In this document: positions 8,415 to 17,848 of the stretch, in pieces
How positions within the stretch are numbered: the first letter of the stretch is position 1
Layout of the letters: each line of letters opens with the position of its first letter
From: Methanoregula sp.
GTDB lineage: Archaea; Halobacteriota; Methanomicrobia; Methanomicrobiales; Methanospirillaceae
DNA length: 64,000 nucleotides
Reading direction: 5' to 3'
Assembly (NCBI GenBank): GCA_028679075.1
Contig: JAJRCF010000003.1
Location: forward strand, 1 to 64,000
Program-made: the position numbers and the translations under genes
The notes under the pieces: generated by a model
Databases searched by the model: none
What the model saw: the letters and a program-made list of their open reading frames with translations, nothing else
Told to the model about the DNA's origin: nothing

Positions 8415-8535
8415 TCCGACTGGTTCGAAGAACCAGGAGGATGAGAAGAACGCGTCAGTGTTCTTCGAAGGTCGGCTGATGCCTCCCTTCTCATTGTCGA
8501 GGTCCTGATGAACCTCTCCAACTTCGAACGTACCG
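8415..8535. repeat. Hairpin-rich interspersed element B
   Basis: Starts with the exact hairpin CTGGTTC-GAA-GAACCAG, followed by GAAGAAC..GTTCTTC and the string GAAGGTCGGCTGATGCCTCC. From GAGGATGAGAAG to the TTCGAAC near 8529 it aligns over about 90 bases with 49979-50075 at roughly 75-80 percent identity by eye. It occupies the space before the gene at 8586. Confidence 0.7.
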
Positions 8536-8585
8536 GCCCTACAGGTTCATTCCGTCAAGGATAACTGTCTTTTATCCCAACATCT

Positions 8586-8951
8586 ATGGTGACTATGGAT
8601 CTTCCAACTGCTCTCAAGAGTTATCAGTACGGAGAACGGGCAAAGTCCGAACTGATCATGATATCCCAGTTCTGTCTTGCAGTGAACGGGTTCCCTGAAC
8701 AGGAGCGTGCCGGCGGCCGCCGCATGCTTCTCATGATGATGGAAGCAACACGGGGCGAGCTCCAGTTTGCCGCACAGAGCACCTCGCAGGCCGAGTTCCA
8801 GAAAGCGATCAATGCCCTCAACGAAGCGATCTCCCTTGTCGAGGGAAACCAGCCGGAACAGGCATCAATGAAAATTGCCCAGGCGATCAGTGCATCCACC
8901 ACACCGGCACAGGAAGCTTGGCAGGTACTCTCGGAACATGGACTTCTCTGA
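8586..8951 (+). CDS. Conserved hypothetical helical protein
   Basis: A 121-aa soluble protein I do not recognise. It is almost entirely helical: LPTALKSYQYGERAKSELIMISQFCLAVNG, then MLLMMMEATRGELQFAAQ and FQKAINALNEAISLVEGNQPEQASMKIAQAISA. Starts are possible at ATG 8586 or ATG 8595; neither has a clear ribosome site, so the message may be leaderless. Its stop lies inside the nitroreductase gene (14-base overlap), indicating one operon with 8938-13176. Confidence 0.78.
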   Translation: MVTMDLPTALKSYQYGERAKSELIMISQFCLAVNGFPEQERAGGRRMLLMMMEATRGELQFAAQSTSQAEFQKAINALNEAISLVEGNQPEQASMKIAQAISASTTPAQEAWQVLSEHGLL

Positions 8952-9465
8952 TATCCTCTCGTTCCTCTCAGGGCGTTCTTCGGTCAGGGAATACGAGAGC
9001 GAGCCGATCCCGAAAGAAGAGATCGACTATATCCTGAACTGCGCCAGCACGGCCCCAAGTGCCGGCAACATTGAAGCCTGGGATGTGGTCGTGGTAACCG
9101 ATGAAGAGACACGGGCGGCGCTTGCCGAGGCTGCCTTCAACCAGACGCACATCGAACAGGCTCCGGTGATCCTTGCGGTCTGTTCCAACTATGTCCGCTC
9201 GATGTCCCGGTATGGCGAGCGGGGGATCCTCTATGCGCTGGAAGATGCAACGATTGCCTGCACCTATATGATGCTCGCTGCCCATGCACGGAACCTGCAG
9301 AGCTGCTGGACCGGGGCATTCGATGACGAAGCCGTGCGCGAGGTCCTCGGTCTCCCCCAGCATATCCGCCCCATTGCCCTGCTCGCAATCGGGAAAGGCC
9401 AGACCCCGGGACAGCTCACCGGACGTATGGCGGTCGGGGAACACGTGCACCGCGAAACCTGGTGA
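8938..9465 (+). CDS. Nitroreductase family protein
   Basis: Probable FMN-dependent oxidoreductase (175 aa). [41 protein letters not shown] is the nitroreductase FMN-binding start, and [28 protein letters not shown] is the conserved C-terminal segment. The start ATG 8938 overlaps the preceding gene by 14 bases; a longer frame from 8875 would run through that gene. Its redox substrate is unknown. A second, different nitroreductase lies at 32190. Confidence 0.9.
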   Translation: MDFSDILSFLSGRSSVREYESEPIPKEEIDYILNCASTAPSAGNIEAWDVVVVTDEETRAALAEAAFNQTHIEQAPVILAVCSNYVRSMSRYGERGILYALEDATIACTYMMLAAHARNLQSCWTGAFDDEAVREVLGLPQHIRPIALLAIGKGQTPGQLTGRMAVGEHVHRETW

Positions 9466-9475
9466 AGGAGAGAAC

Positions 9476-9814
9476 ATGCCAGACTATGTTGTAACAATTG
9501 AATCCGCGTGGCTTGTCCGCGATGTAAAATCCCTGGACGACGCGATCGGGATCGCGATCAGCGAAGCCGGGAAACGGTTGAACCCCAATGCAAAATACGT
9601 GGAGGTCGAGGCAGGATACCTGACCTGCCCGTACTGCGAGGAGACACTCTCGAGCGCGATTGTCGTTGCGGATACCGCACTCGTGGGGCTTGTCCTCGAG
9701 ATGAAGGTGTTCCGGGCGGAGTCCGAAGAGCATGCGGGCCGGATCGCCAAGTCGGTGATCGGCAAGGCGCTGCGCGACATCCCCCTCAAACTCGTGGATG
9801 TGCAGGCACAATGA
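9476..9814 (+). CDS. UPF0212 (DUF555) family protein
   Basis: A 112-aa archaeal protein of unknown role. Recognised from [37 protein letters not shown] and the zinc-type motif CPYCEE near residue 50. An AAGGAG precedes ATG 9476. Its TGA overlaps the next ATG (ATGA at 9811-9814), which implies coupling to the PfkB kinase. Confidence 0.88.
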   Translation: MPDYVVTIESAWLVRDVKSLDDAIGIAISEAGKRLNPNAKYVEVEAGYLTCPYCEETLSSAIVVADTALVGLVLEMKVFRAESEEHAGRIAKSVIGKALRDIPLKLVDVQAQ

Positions 9815-10701
9815 TCCATATCGTAGGACACACTGCCATAGACCATATTTCAAAAGTCCCCCACCTGCCGGAAAAGAACTGTTCTACCCACATTACCGAT
9901 CGTCAGATCTATTACGGTGGCGGGGCTTCCAATATCGCTGCGGGTATCGCCACCCTTGGCGAGAGCGTTACGCTCCATTCCTGTGTTGGCAGTGACTTTG
10001 CCGGCAGCGATTATGACCGCTGGATGACGAAACTCGGGGTCCACCAGCAGTTCTTCGTTGTCCCGGACGCCCACACGCCAACGGCGTTCATGTTCACTGA
10101 TGATAACGGCGACCAGATGACCTTCTTCGAGTGGGGGGCATCCCGGGCATTCAGGACCTCCGAGGCGCCGGCCCTGCCGCTCGTGCACATGGCAACCGCC
10201 GACCCGGAGTTCAACTGCAGGGTCGCGGAAAAGAGCGAGTTTGTCTCGTTCGATCCCGGGCAGGACGTATTCTGGTATAACAGGGAACAGCTGGAATCGC
10301 TCATCTCGAACACGGATATTCTCTTCGCCAACCAGCACGAAGTCCGGCAGATGTGTGAAACACTCGGGATCACCCGCGAGGCCCTCATCAGCAAGGTCAG
10401 CATGGCGATCTTCACGATGAGCGGTGACGGGAGCACGCTCTATACCGGGGGACACGAGCATTTCATCCCGGTGGTACCGGTAACTCTTTCAGATCCCACT
10501 GGCGCCGGAGATTCCTACCGGGCCGGGTTCCTCTCTGCGTATGTACGAGGATATTCGCCGCTTACCTGCTGCAAGATCGGAACCGTGACTGCATCGTTCA
10601 TTGTCGAGCACGTTGGCTGTCAGACGCATCTCCCGAACTGGGATGCCATGCAGTCCCGGTACCGCCGGCACTTCGGCATCCTTGAGGCCCCGCAATCATA
10701 G
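9811..10701 (+). CDS. PfkB-family carbohydrate/nucleoside kinase
   Basis: A 296-aa ribokinase-fold kinase. The N-terminal motif [17 protein letters not shown] and the C-terminal anion-hole signature [17 protein letters not shown] are both intact, so it should be active. Archaeal relatives include nucleoside kinases of the MJ0406 type; the exact substrate cannot be read from sequence. Start and upstream stop overlap as ATGA. Confidence 0.9.
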   Translation: MIHIVGHTAIDHISKVPHLPEKNCSTHITDRQIYYGGGASNIAAGIATLGESVTLHSCVGSDFAGSDYDRWMTKLGVHQQFFVVPDAHTPTAFMFTDDNGDQMTFFEWGASRAFRTSEAPALPLVHMATADPEFNCRVAEKSEFVSFDPGQDVFWYNREQLESLISNTDILFANQHEVRQMCETLGITREALISKVSMAIFTMSGDGSTLYTGGHEHFIPVVPVTLSDPTGAGDSYRAGFLSAYVRGYSPLTCCKIGTVTASFIVEHVGCQTHLPNWDAMQSRYRRHFGILEAPQS

Positions 10702-10711
10702 GAGAGCAGGC

Positions 10712-11368
10712 ATGAGCTGGGCAGCACTCACATCCGGCGGAAAAGACTCGATCCTGTCATGCCAGAAGGCGATTGACAGCAAAAAAGACGTCCGCTATCT
10801 GGTGACCGCCTGCCCGAAGAACCGTGACTCCTACATGTTCCACTCGGCAAACCTGGATGTTGTGCCGGTTATTGCCAAAGTATCCGGTATTGAGTATGTG
10901 GAAATCCCTACGGAAGGCAACAAGGAAGAAGAGCTCGCCGATCTCGAAGCGGGACTTGCCGGGCTCGATATCGAAGGGGTGATTGCCGGTGCGGTCGCCT
11001 CGGAATACCAGGCCGAGCGCGTGAAAGCGATCACCGACCGGCTGGGGCTGGAACTCTTCACCCCACTCTGGCACATGGACACCGAGCTCCTCCTCCGGGA
11101 AGTGGCCCTGCGGCTGGACGCACGGATCATTGTCACTGCAGCGGAAGGGCTTGACGCCAGTTTCCTTGGCGCACGGTTCGACGATGCACTCATCCACCGG
11201 CTCAAGCGCGTTGCCGCAACACGGCGCATCAACATCGCGGGCGAGGGCGGGGAATACGAGAGCATCACGCTCAATGCGCCGTTTTACTCGCGCCCGATCA
11301 CCTACACCACCGCAGAGGTCCACTCAACACAGGACCGCCATGAACTCGTCCTCGGGGGGTTTGCGTAA
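10712..11368 (+). CDS. Diphthine-ammonia ligase-like ATP pyrophosphatase (Dph6 family)
   Basis: A 218-aa N-type ATP-PPase. SGGKDS near residue 8 is the PP-loop, and the archaeal Dph6 region GEGGEYESITLNAPFY is conserved at the C-terminus. The family amidates diphthine on the EF-2 histidine. It begins at ATG 10712 after GGAGAGCAGG and its TAA overlaps the next ATG by one base (TAATG). Assignment to Dph6 rests on motif similarity. Confidence 0.85.
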   Translation: MSWAALTSGGKDSILSCQKAIDSKKDVRYLVTACPKNRDSYMFHSANLDVVPVIAKVSGIEYVEIPTEGNKEEELADLEAGLAGLDIEGVIAGAVASEYQAERVKAITDRLGLELFTPLWHMDTELLLREVALRLDARIIVTAAEGLDASFLGARFDDALIHRLKRVAATRRINIAGEGGEYESITLNAPFYSRPITYTTAEVHSTQDRHELVLGGFA

Positions 11369-13176
11369 TGGCACAAGGCGGGGATGTGAAACTCGGGCAG
11401 CTCACCAGATACATTTTCACGGCACCTACATGGCAGCGGTCGCTGATCCTCATCATACTCCTTGGCCTGCTCATCGATGGGGCCAATGCCCGTGCCTGGC
11501 TGAGCCTCCCTTCATCAGGAATTATCGCGTTTCCCGTACCGGCTGTTCTCAGTAATTACCTTGCCCTACCGGAAACATTCCTGTTCTCCGGTACGATCGC
11601 GTTCACCATTCCCGCGGTCGCCGCACTGGTCCTGACCAAGCCGATCATCGAATACACCGGCAAGACGATGACCTGGAACCGCTCCGCCCTGCTTGCCCTT
11701 GCCTGCACGGTCTTCGGGGTCATCATCACGCTTGCACCAATGGCCTTTTCGCGTACCCTGATCCCCCTCTGTTACGCCATCTCCCTGGGATTTATCTTCG
11801 GGCTCCGGTTATTCGTGCTGGTTGCGATCGCAGATTACCGGGTGCCACGGATGATCATCCCGGCACTCACGCAGAGCGGGGTGGGAGTCCTTGCCGGTAT
11901 GCTCCTGTTCTCTCCCTCGTTCGGCGTTTTTGCCCTCGTCCTCCATCTCGTGTTCGGCTTCGGTTTTGCTGCCCTCATCTGGATGATCGAGCGGCCGCTC
12001 CGGAGAGCATTCAAGATCCGGGGGCTGGCCTTCATCAACGCGTTCATCGCCCACATGACCGATGGGTCCAAGGGCATGGAGGACTTCTTCCGCGAGATCG
12101 GAGAAGAGGTCTTTGTCCCGCAGGTGAGTTTCTTCTTTAAGAGGGAGGGGAAAAAGCCGGTCATGCTCACGGTTCCTAACCTGCACCCCGGTCCGATGGG
12201 AGAAATCGGGGGAGGTAATCTTCCCAAGATCCTGCACGACAGTTTCGATGATGAGACGCTGGTGGCCCATGGGTGTGCCACGCATGACTTCAACCTTGTC
12301 TCGGAGTCCGAGAGCGACAAGGTGATCGATGCCCTGAAAAGATCCCGGACGGACCTGACCTATTCAGACGGGGCATGTAAATCCGCTGTCGGGTCCGTGG
12401 GGTCCGTCAGTGTCCTCTGCCAGAAGTTCGGGGATTCCGTGCTCATTGTCACGACACGCTCTCCCCACCGTACCGAGGACGTGGACTTCTCGATTGGATC
12501 CACCATCATGGCCGAGGGGCACCGCTGGTTCCCCCACGTTGCTGTTGTTGATGCCCATAACTGCATGACCGATCTCTCGTCCCCGGTTCTCCTTGCAACA
12601 CTGACGGCAACCGAATACCAGCAGGCATCCATGGATGCGATGGTGACCTGCCGGGTTGCCCCCGTCCACCCGTTCCGGATCGGGGTGTCACACATGACAC
12701 TTCCCTACAGCAGGGAGCAGGGGTTCGGCGATCTTGGGATACAGGTTATGGTGGCAGACGTGGAAGGGCAGCGGACGGCCTATATCATCATCGACGGGAA
12801 CAATATGGCCGCCGGGGTACGGGAGATCATCCTTGAGCAGGTCCACACCCTTGTCGACCATGCGGAAGTGATGACAACCGACTCCCATGTCGTGAACACG
12901 ATCTCGGGAAAGAACCCGGTGGGCATGCATGTCCCGGTATCGGAATTCCTCCCCTTTATCATGGAGGCCGTCCGTGTCGCAACGGAAGACCTGGCAGTCG
13001 CAGAAACCGCAGCCGCCACGGCGCACTGCGAGCATGTGGTGGTCTTTGGCTCCAACCGGATCTCCCAGCTGGCAAGTACCGTGAATGCAATGCTGGTCTT
13101 TGTCGCCCCGCTCTCGCTTGCAATGCTGCTCCTCGCGTTCCTCCTCTCGCTGGTTGCCTATGCAGTCTTTGGGTAA
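11368..13176 (+). CDS. DUF2070 family membrane protein
   Basis: A 602-aa archaeal membrane protein of unknown function. About seven hydrophobic segments fill the first 210 residues, a soluble domain follows (NLHPGPMGEIGGGNLPKILHDSF; TTRSPHRTEDVDFSIGS), and a last hydrophobic hairpin ends the protein (VFVAPLSLAMLLLAFLLSLVAYAVFG). The soluble motifs are those I associate with DUF2070. It is the last gene of the 8586-13176 operon; a T-run follows at 13208. Confidence 0.88.
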   Translation: MAQGGDVKLGQLTRYIFTAPTWQRSLILIILLGLLIDGANARAWLSLPSSGIIAFPVPAVLSNYLALPETFLFSGTIAFTIPAVAALVLTKPIIEYTGKTMTWNRSALLALACTVFGVIITLAPMAFSRTLIPLCYAISLGFIFGLRLFVLVAIADYRVPRMIIPALTQSGVGVLAGMLLFSPSFGVFALVLHLVFGFGFAALIWMIERPLRRAFKIRGLAFINAFIAHMTDGSKGMEDFFREIGEEVFVPQVSFFFKREGKKPVMLTVPNLHPGPMGEIGGGNLPKILHDSFDDETLVAHGCATHDFNLVSESESDKVIDALKRSRTDLTYSDGACKSAVGSVGSVSVLCQKFGDSVLIVTTRSPHRTEDVDFSIGSTIMAEGHRWFPHVAVVDAHNCMTDLSSPVLLATLTATEYQQASMDAMVTCRVAPVHPFRIGVSHMTLPYSREQGFGDLGIQVMVADVEGQRTAYIIIDGNNMAAGVREIILEQVHTLVDHAEVMTTDSHVVNTISGKNPVGMHVPVSEFLPFIMEAVRVATEDLAVAETAAATAHCEHVVVFGSNRISQLASTVNAMLVFVAPLSLAMLLLAFLLSLVAYAVFG

Positions 13177-13207
13177 GGTTACCTTAAAACTACACGAATT
13201 ATCATTC

Positions 13208-13214
13208 TTTTTTT
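13208..13214 (+). terminator. Poly-T terminator candidate
   Basis: Seven T about 30 bases after the DUF2070 stop, at the boundary between the core operon and the accessory region. Confidence 0.45.
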
Positions 13215-13350
13215 AATCCGGGCCTGCATGACCACAATGTATATTCATGAGCAGGAGGGTATTCTCATGTAAGAGGAGGACTCGGTACAGAAACAGGTTC
13301 TACCATTCAAGGCAGTTTGTACAGCTGTTGAATTCCAGACAAGGGTACAG

Positions 13351-14103
13351 GTGATCAGATTTCATCCAGCCACACTCCTGATGACCCGCTGGATCGGCGT
13401 TGATTTGAACACAACCGGCCATGTGGCCGTTGCAGCCGACCCATGCAGCGGGAAAGTTATGAAACTGGGGAAAAATATCCACTATGTTCACAGTTATTCC
13501 CTGAAACACTGCACGAAATTATACAGGGAAGGCAAACTCTGGAAACTCAAAAAAACCAAGACACGTGAGAGAAAACGATTCAAATCCGCACTCCACGTCA
13601 TCTGCCGGCAGATCGTTTCCTTTGCGGAATCGCTCGGGACCGGGATTAAATTCGAACGGCTCTTTTCTACTCGTTATTCGCATCGCAAGGACCCCTCCGA
13701 CCCGTTTATGTTCTCCTTTGAGAACGGATCGTTCTTCTCACTGCAGCGCCAGGTGGAGAAGCGGGCGCTGGAACGGGGAATCCCGGTGATCTACGTGAAC
13801 CCGGCGTATACTTCGAAACGGTGCAGCCGGTGCGGGCAGTTCGGGAGACGGTCGCGGAAGCATTTCGAATGCCCGCACTGCGGGTACGTGGCGCATGCCG
13901 ATGTGAATGCCGCGTTCAACATTGCCACGACATCGTTGCGAGGTGCAGTAACGGACAGCATAACAGAACTGGTTGCTGAACGTACGCGGTTATCCAAAAA
14001 ACAGCTGCGGAGACTTGCACGGACAGGAGCGACACCGGATTTTGTTATCCCTGCGCTTGTCAGTCCTCCGGTCTGCGAGAACCTGCTGGCAGTCCTGGAA
14101 TAA
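13351..14103 (+). CDS. TnpB-like RuvC protein, N-terminally truncated (IS605/IS1341 type)
   Basis: A 250-aa relative of TnpB, the RNA-guided nuclease of IS200/IS605 elements. The three RuvC acidic residues are present: D18 in WIGVDLNTTG, E102 in IKFERLF and D184 in AHADVNAAFN. A zinc ribbon CSRC...CPHC lies between E102 and D184. Spacing of the triad is like full-length TnpB, but about 170 N-terminal residues (REC and wedge domains) are absent. The start is GTG 13351; ATG 13381 is an alternative. An in-frame stop at 13270 bars a longer frame. No TnpA is nearby. It may be a relic or a reduced, repurposed protein. Confidence 0.85.
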   Translation: MIRFHPATLLMTRWIGVDLNTTGHVAVAADPCSGKVMKLGKNIHYVHSYSLKHCTKLYREGKLWKLKKTKTRERKRFKSALHVICRQIVSFAESLGTGIKFERLFSTRYSHRKDPSDPFMFSFENGSFFSLQRQVEKRALERGIPVIYVNPAYTSKRCSRCGQFGRRSRKHFECPHCGYVAHADVNAAFNIATTSLRGAVTDSITELVAERTRLSKKQLRRLARTGATPDFVIPALVSPPVCENLLAVLE

Positions 14104-14155
14104 TTATTTTTTCATCGGCGTTTTTGCATCCAGCGATGCGACCTTCAGGTCCGCA

Positions 14156-14228
14156 TACCCCCGACCAGATTCGGACTGGTGTCGCCGGATCCAAAATCCG
14201 GCATGATTGACCGCTACACTACGGGGGT
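14156..14228 (-). tRNA. tRNA-Gln (anticodon TTG)
   Basis: Read on the minus strand: acceptor ACCCCCG pairs with CGGGGGT followed by discriminator A. The anticodon stem CCGGA/TCCGG encloses loop TTTTGGA, giving anticodon TTG. The T arm is ACCAG-TCCGAAT-CTGGT. The length is 73 nt, with no encoded CCA. It lies just downstream of the TnpB-like gene and at the edge of the AT-rich island. Confidence 0.93.
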
Positions 14229-14329
14229 AAATATTGGTTTGGTTAATTTTCTTCACAAATTTCCTTAAAGAAAATTTGTTCTATTGATTTTAGCGCGGGA
14301 GATATTAAAATCACATCCGCAACAGGGAC

Positions 14330-14432
14330 TGAAAATTTAAGGAGCCGGGCTGCGAACCTGTGCAAGTTAAGGTACACGAGTTCTTCCGAGTCGGGTTGCG
14401 AACTGAAGGGCAACGCTCGTTCAGGACCCGAT
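14330..14432. repeat. Hairpin-rich element C
   Basis: Contains a long imperfect hairpin TCGGGT...ACCCGA (about 14390-14432) with inner CTGAA/TTCAG, plus CTGCGAACCTG and GAGTTCTTCCGAG strings that echo elements A and D. It overlaps the 3' end of the minus-strand gene at 14421. Membership of the repeat family is weaker than for B and D. Confidence 0.4.
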
Positions 14433-14885
14433 CATGATGTCCGCAGGTTTTTCCGTGCTGGCCTTTTTTGCCGGTTCTTTATGTTCGGGTACTTTCGTCT
14501 CCACATGCTTCAGGGGGTGAAGCAGGGGTTCTTCGGATTTCTGGATCTGTTTTGGGTACCGGGCCAGGATTTCCTTAGTGACCTTGAGCTGCTCCTTCAT
14601 GATACCGGACATCTCAGCCAGGAGCTTATTCTGAGTGCTGAGGAGAAGTTCAAGTTCCTGGCTTGCCTGGATGCCCGGTTCGGGATCCTGTGAAGCACCT
14701 TGTTGTTTTTTAATAAATTCACTACGGCGTTTCCAGATCTTGCTGATACTGTCAATCCCTTTCTTCCGGGTTGGAAAGGCTTCCCGGTAGCGCTCGTAGA
14801 ATTCATGGCTGTCAGTACATTGGGTGACAAGATCAATTTCCGCATCGTCAATTTTTTCGTATTTTCTTTTCTTTTCCCGTGCCAT
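14421..14885 (-). CDS. Hypothetical protein with predicted coiled coil
   Basis: A 154-aa charged protein that I do not recognise. Start ATG at 14883-14885 (MAREKKRKYEKIDDAEID), preceded on the minus strand by GAAGGAG. Residues about 10-60 look like a small helical domain (ECTD-like segment VTQCTDSHEFYERYREAFPTRKKG, then ISKIWKRRSEF), reminiscent of a DNA-binding helix pair. Residues 75-120 (ELELLLSTQNKLLAEMSGIMKEQLKVTKEILARY) have heptad character. The tail is Lys/Pro/Glu-rich. The first accessory gene beyond the tRNA. Confidence 0.6.
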   Translation of the reverse strand: MAREKKRKYEKIDDAEIDLVTQCTDSHEFYERYREAFPTRKKGIDSISKIWKRRSEFIKKQQGASQDPEPGIQASQELELLLSTQNKLLAEMSGIMKEQLKVTKEILARYPKQIQKSEEPLLHPLKHVETKVPEHKEPAKKASTEKPADIMIGS

Positions 14886-14942
14886 GAGTACTCCTTCATT
14901 ATGTCGACAGGCCGGCAAAAAAGAATTGTGGTATGAATCCAA

Positions 14943-15429
14943 TCGGGTTTACGCATCAGTGTATTGAGGGTACAATCCGTTTTCCGGAGGTTCACGAGGT
15001 GAAATGCATGCATATTTACTATACGAAACAAGCGAAGTTTTGAAAATATCAAATTCTAAAATAATCACGTTCGGATTTGCTGAATTGTTAAGTGATACTT
15101 TGGATTTCCATTTTTTTCAATGCAGACATTTTTTATTCGTTAATTCAGGAAAATTGAATTTATTTGGAAATAATGCATTTTTAAGAGAAACATTTTCACT
15201 CCCAAAAAAATCAAATTGTCTGAAATATCAAAAATTTACAATTTTCACCAGTCGTTTGGGAGGTGTTTCCAATAAGACAGGTTTCGAAAATTTCAAAATG
15301 AAGGCGTAGTTCTGATTGAATTTGGATTATCCGGATTTAAAGTATACCCCATATTTTAATTAAAATTTCCAATTCCAGACGTAAAATGCCAACTTTTTAT
15401 CAGATTTGATGATCCTACCTGATTGAAAA
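14943..15429. other. AT-rich stretch without a convincing gene
   Basis: Base composition falls sharply after about 14.95 kb. A 101-codon frame at 15004-15309 has no ribosome site, no recognisable motif and biased low-complexity residues, so I do not call it. No tRNA, array or repeat was seen apart from the start of repeat R1 near 15430. Confidence 0.5.
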
Positions 15430-15881
15430 TTTCGATTTTTACGAAGAGTGTATGAGAATTTCATCGTAAAAGCAATAGATTCGATAAATCTTGATTTTCA
15501 AATTAACAAGCCGGTTATTGATGATAATTTCAAAGAAATTCAAATGGAATGATTCAAAAGATTTTAATGTTTTAAGTAACCACGATTTAAATTAAATATC
15601 GAAAAGTATGGATTTCCATCTTTTTACGACACAGAATTGGAAACAATTGTCAAATCAGTGAATAAATTACAATTTACTTCGGTGGATCCTACAAAATAGA
15701 GATGAAAAATTTGATCTTTTTCAATTTACCTCGTAAACATCAGATAAAAACAATGAACTCTGACAATGGAACCTCACAAGTTCTGTTGTTTTTTCCTGGT
15801 AATCAACCCATTTGGCCATATCACAGAATGCATCTATCCCACAGGTTGCTTCTTACAATCCGATACGAGAGATGATTGATC
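15430..15881 (+). pseudogene. Decayed gene copy R1, left arm of an inverted repeat
   Basis: Imperfect copy of 17849-18290 in opposite orientation. Translated on plus, the best segment is EKYGFPSFYDTELETIVK followed by SVNKLQFTSVDPTK and a stop near 15700; R2 gives the matching EKYGFPSFYNTELKTIDK ... NKLQFTSKDPIK and the same stop. Upstream frames are broken by stops and indels. Nucleotide similarity extends beyond the stop to about 15881, ungapped over the last 50 bases. I do not recognise the family; it is probably a remnant of a mobile or accessory gene. Confidence 0.6.
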
Positions 15882-16098
15882 TGAAGGCTGCAGATCTATA
15901 TCCACCGATTCCACCAGTGAGGAATCTGGCGGATGATTCAATACCGTACATTACCATTCACCCATTTCCCGAAAGAGGACACATCCACGAGCCGGAGCAT
16001 GGTATAACAAATGGAGGTATTCCGGGGAGGAAACGGGGAATGATATCATGCCTTTTTTGTATAGCATCATACGGTTTATTTGAAGAGATATTAAAAAA

Positions 16099-17019
16099 TC
16101 AGGCCCCTTCATTCGACCCCGAAAGAGGGAAATACTGCTGGTATACCTGGCGCCGCTCGTCGATATCCGTGTGCAGGTAGATCTCCGTGGTCTTGATGGA
16201 GGTGTGACCAAGGTTCTCCTGTACCACTCTCAGGTTTTTCGAGCGCCGGTACAGTTCGCTTGCATAGCTGTGGCGGATCTTATGGGGGGTGATCCCCGAA
16301 GGGGCATAATGCTTGAAGATATGCTGGATTGCTCTTGAGGAGATATGCTTACCCTGTTGGCCAACGAATAACGGGCCTGCAATACGGTTTCCGATGAATT
16401 TCAGAATATCGGCAAGGGTATCCTCATCGACAAAAACAAGACGTATCTTATCCCCTTTCCCGCGTATCCTGATCGTATGCTCATCAAAATCGATGTCTTC
16501 GATGTTCATATTGCACAATTCGGAGACACGGACGCCAGTCGCATAGATCGTCCTGACAATGAGTTTGTCACGGGGATCATCGATAGAATCGATTAAACGG
16601 AGCACCTGGTTGTGCTTTAAATATTTTATATCCTGTTGCTTTATGCGGGGGCGATCGATGCCGGTGATGGGATTCGTATTGACAATTCCCTGAGTATACA
16701 AGAAGCGGTAAAAGGAGCTCAGGGTCGAGATAATCCGGTGAAATGTTTTCGGTTTGTACGTCTGCATTGATGATACGAAAGACAGAAAATCATTGATGAT
16801 GACCGGGGTCACATCAACAGGAGTATCCAGTCGTGCCTTTTCAAAATCTTTCCAGAAGAAAACGAGCTTTGTCACGTCCGTATTTCGCCTGAGCCAGACA
16901 TAATAACCGAAATGCTTGATGACCTGCTCGTAACTGTCAAGCGTACGGGGTGAATAATTTCGCATGCGAAGGTAGTTCCGGTAGCTTTTGAGCCACTCCG
17001 AAAAATACCCGCTTTCCAT
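16099..17019 (-). CDS. Tyrosine recombinase, XerA/XerC type
   Basis: A 306-aa site-specific recombinase. The N-terminal SAM-like domain (YRNYLRMRNYSPRTLDSYEQVIKHF) is followed by a complete catalytic set: R164 in TGVRVSEL, K188 in RGKGDK, H246 and R249 in PHKIRHSYA, H272 in NLGHTS and the nucleophile Y281 in TTEIYLH. Length and motifs fit archaeal XerA, which resolves chromosome dimers at dif, but also element integrases. It sits in AT-rich DNA between two inverted decayed gene copies. I found no dif-like site by eye, so chromosomal versus element role stays open. Confidence 0.9.
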   Translation of the reverse strand: MESGYFSEWLKSYRNYLRMRNYSPRTLDSYEQVIKHFGYYVWLRRNTDVTKLVFFWKDFEKARLDTPVDVTPVIINDFLSFVSSMQTYKPKTFHRIISTLSSFYRFLYTQGIVNTNPITGIDRPRIKQQDIKYLKHNQVLRLIDSIDDPRDKLIVRTIYATGVRVSELCNMNIEDIDFDEHTIRIRGKGDKIRLVFVDEDTLADILKFIGNRIAGPLFVGQQGKHISSRAIQHIFKHYAPSGITPHKIRHSYASELYRRSKNLRVVQENLGHTSIKTTEIYLHTDIDERRQVYQQYFPLSGSNEGA

Positions 17020-17848
17020 GCTCTATTCTATTTTTCCTCAAATAAATAAAGGTTTGCGCAGAATACCTATTCTCCGCAACTCGGAAATCGCGAGATCTCT
17101 GCGAATTTTTGAGCAGTCTTGATATGTCCGACAGTAGTGGAGTGATCATTTTCACGGATCCTGATACCAGCTATGATCCCTCGATCCATCCCCGACCATA
17201 TATCCTATCAAAAGTTTTATGAAAATTGGATCGAAAAAACACTTTTTCTCCTAAAAATAAAACAGCGTCTCTTTTCGTTTGCATGGTCTAATCACTAGTA
17301 ACCAGGGAGAAATGCCGCTGGAGACACGATATGGGGGTTTACAGACGGTGAGAATTAAGTGATTCTTCCGGACAATTTAGAAAAAAGGGAATTAAAATAG
17401 TGAGAAACACATTACAGGGCTTGAGTGTTTCACATACAACTAAACAGAATTCATCAACAGATTCAGAGGATTCTGTTTTTTTTATCAGACCGATTTATCT
17501 GATCTGCAATAAAAACTGACAAATAAACAATGATCACCGATGAATGGAAAAATTTGACAGGCATTCGACAATTTCCATAATCGTAACCATAGACCATGGT
17601 GTTAAATTTTCTTAGACATCTTTTCCGGTTACGAGAGTGTAAATATTACATTACGCCTCCGCTGAAATGGATACACGTTTTACCAGTAAGATCTAGAATC
17701 ACACCACCTAATTGCATGATTGAGACAAAAATAACCGTTAATGAAGGGGAACATCATTCAAGGATTGGGAATTTTCGGTAAGAATTTAATGCCGCTTATC
17801 AGTTGTGATTTGCCCCGATTTTGGATTGGCTCTAATCGGTCTTCTTTG
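17020..17848. other. Gene-poor AT-rich stretch upstream of the recombinase
   Basis: About 830 bases holding the recombinase promoter side but no convincing gene. Short frames such as 17596-17781 lack ribosome sites and family motifs. Stops are dense on both strands. Confidence 0.5.

Noticed and set aside
14156-14228. tRNA-Gln as the attachment site of the AT-rich island
   Set aside because: The island lies on the 5' side of the tRNA, not behind its 3' end, and no duplicated tRNA 3' end was noticed.
15004-15309. 101-codon open frame in the AT-rich island
   Set aside because: No ribosome site, no motif, and stop-poor chance frames are seen on both strands here.
15812-16180. 122-codon open frame next to the recombinase
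   Set aside because: It runs into the recombinase gene antisense and overlaps repeat R1; no coding signal.
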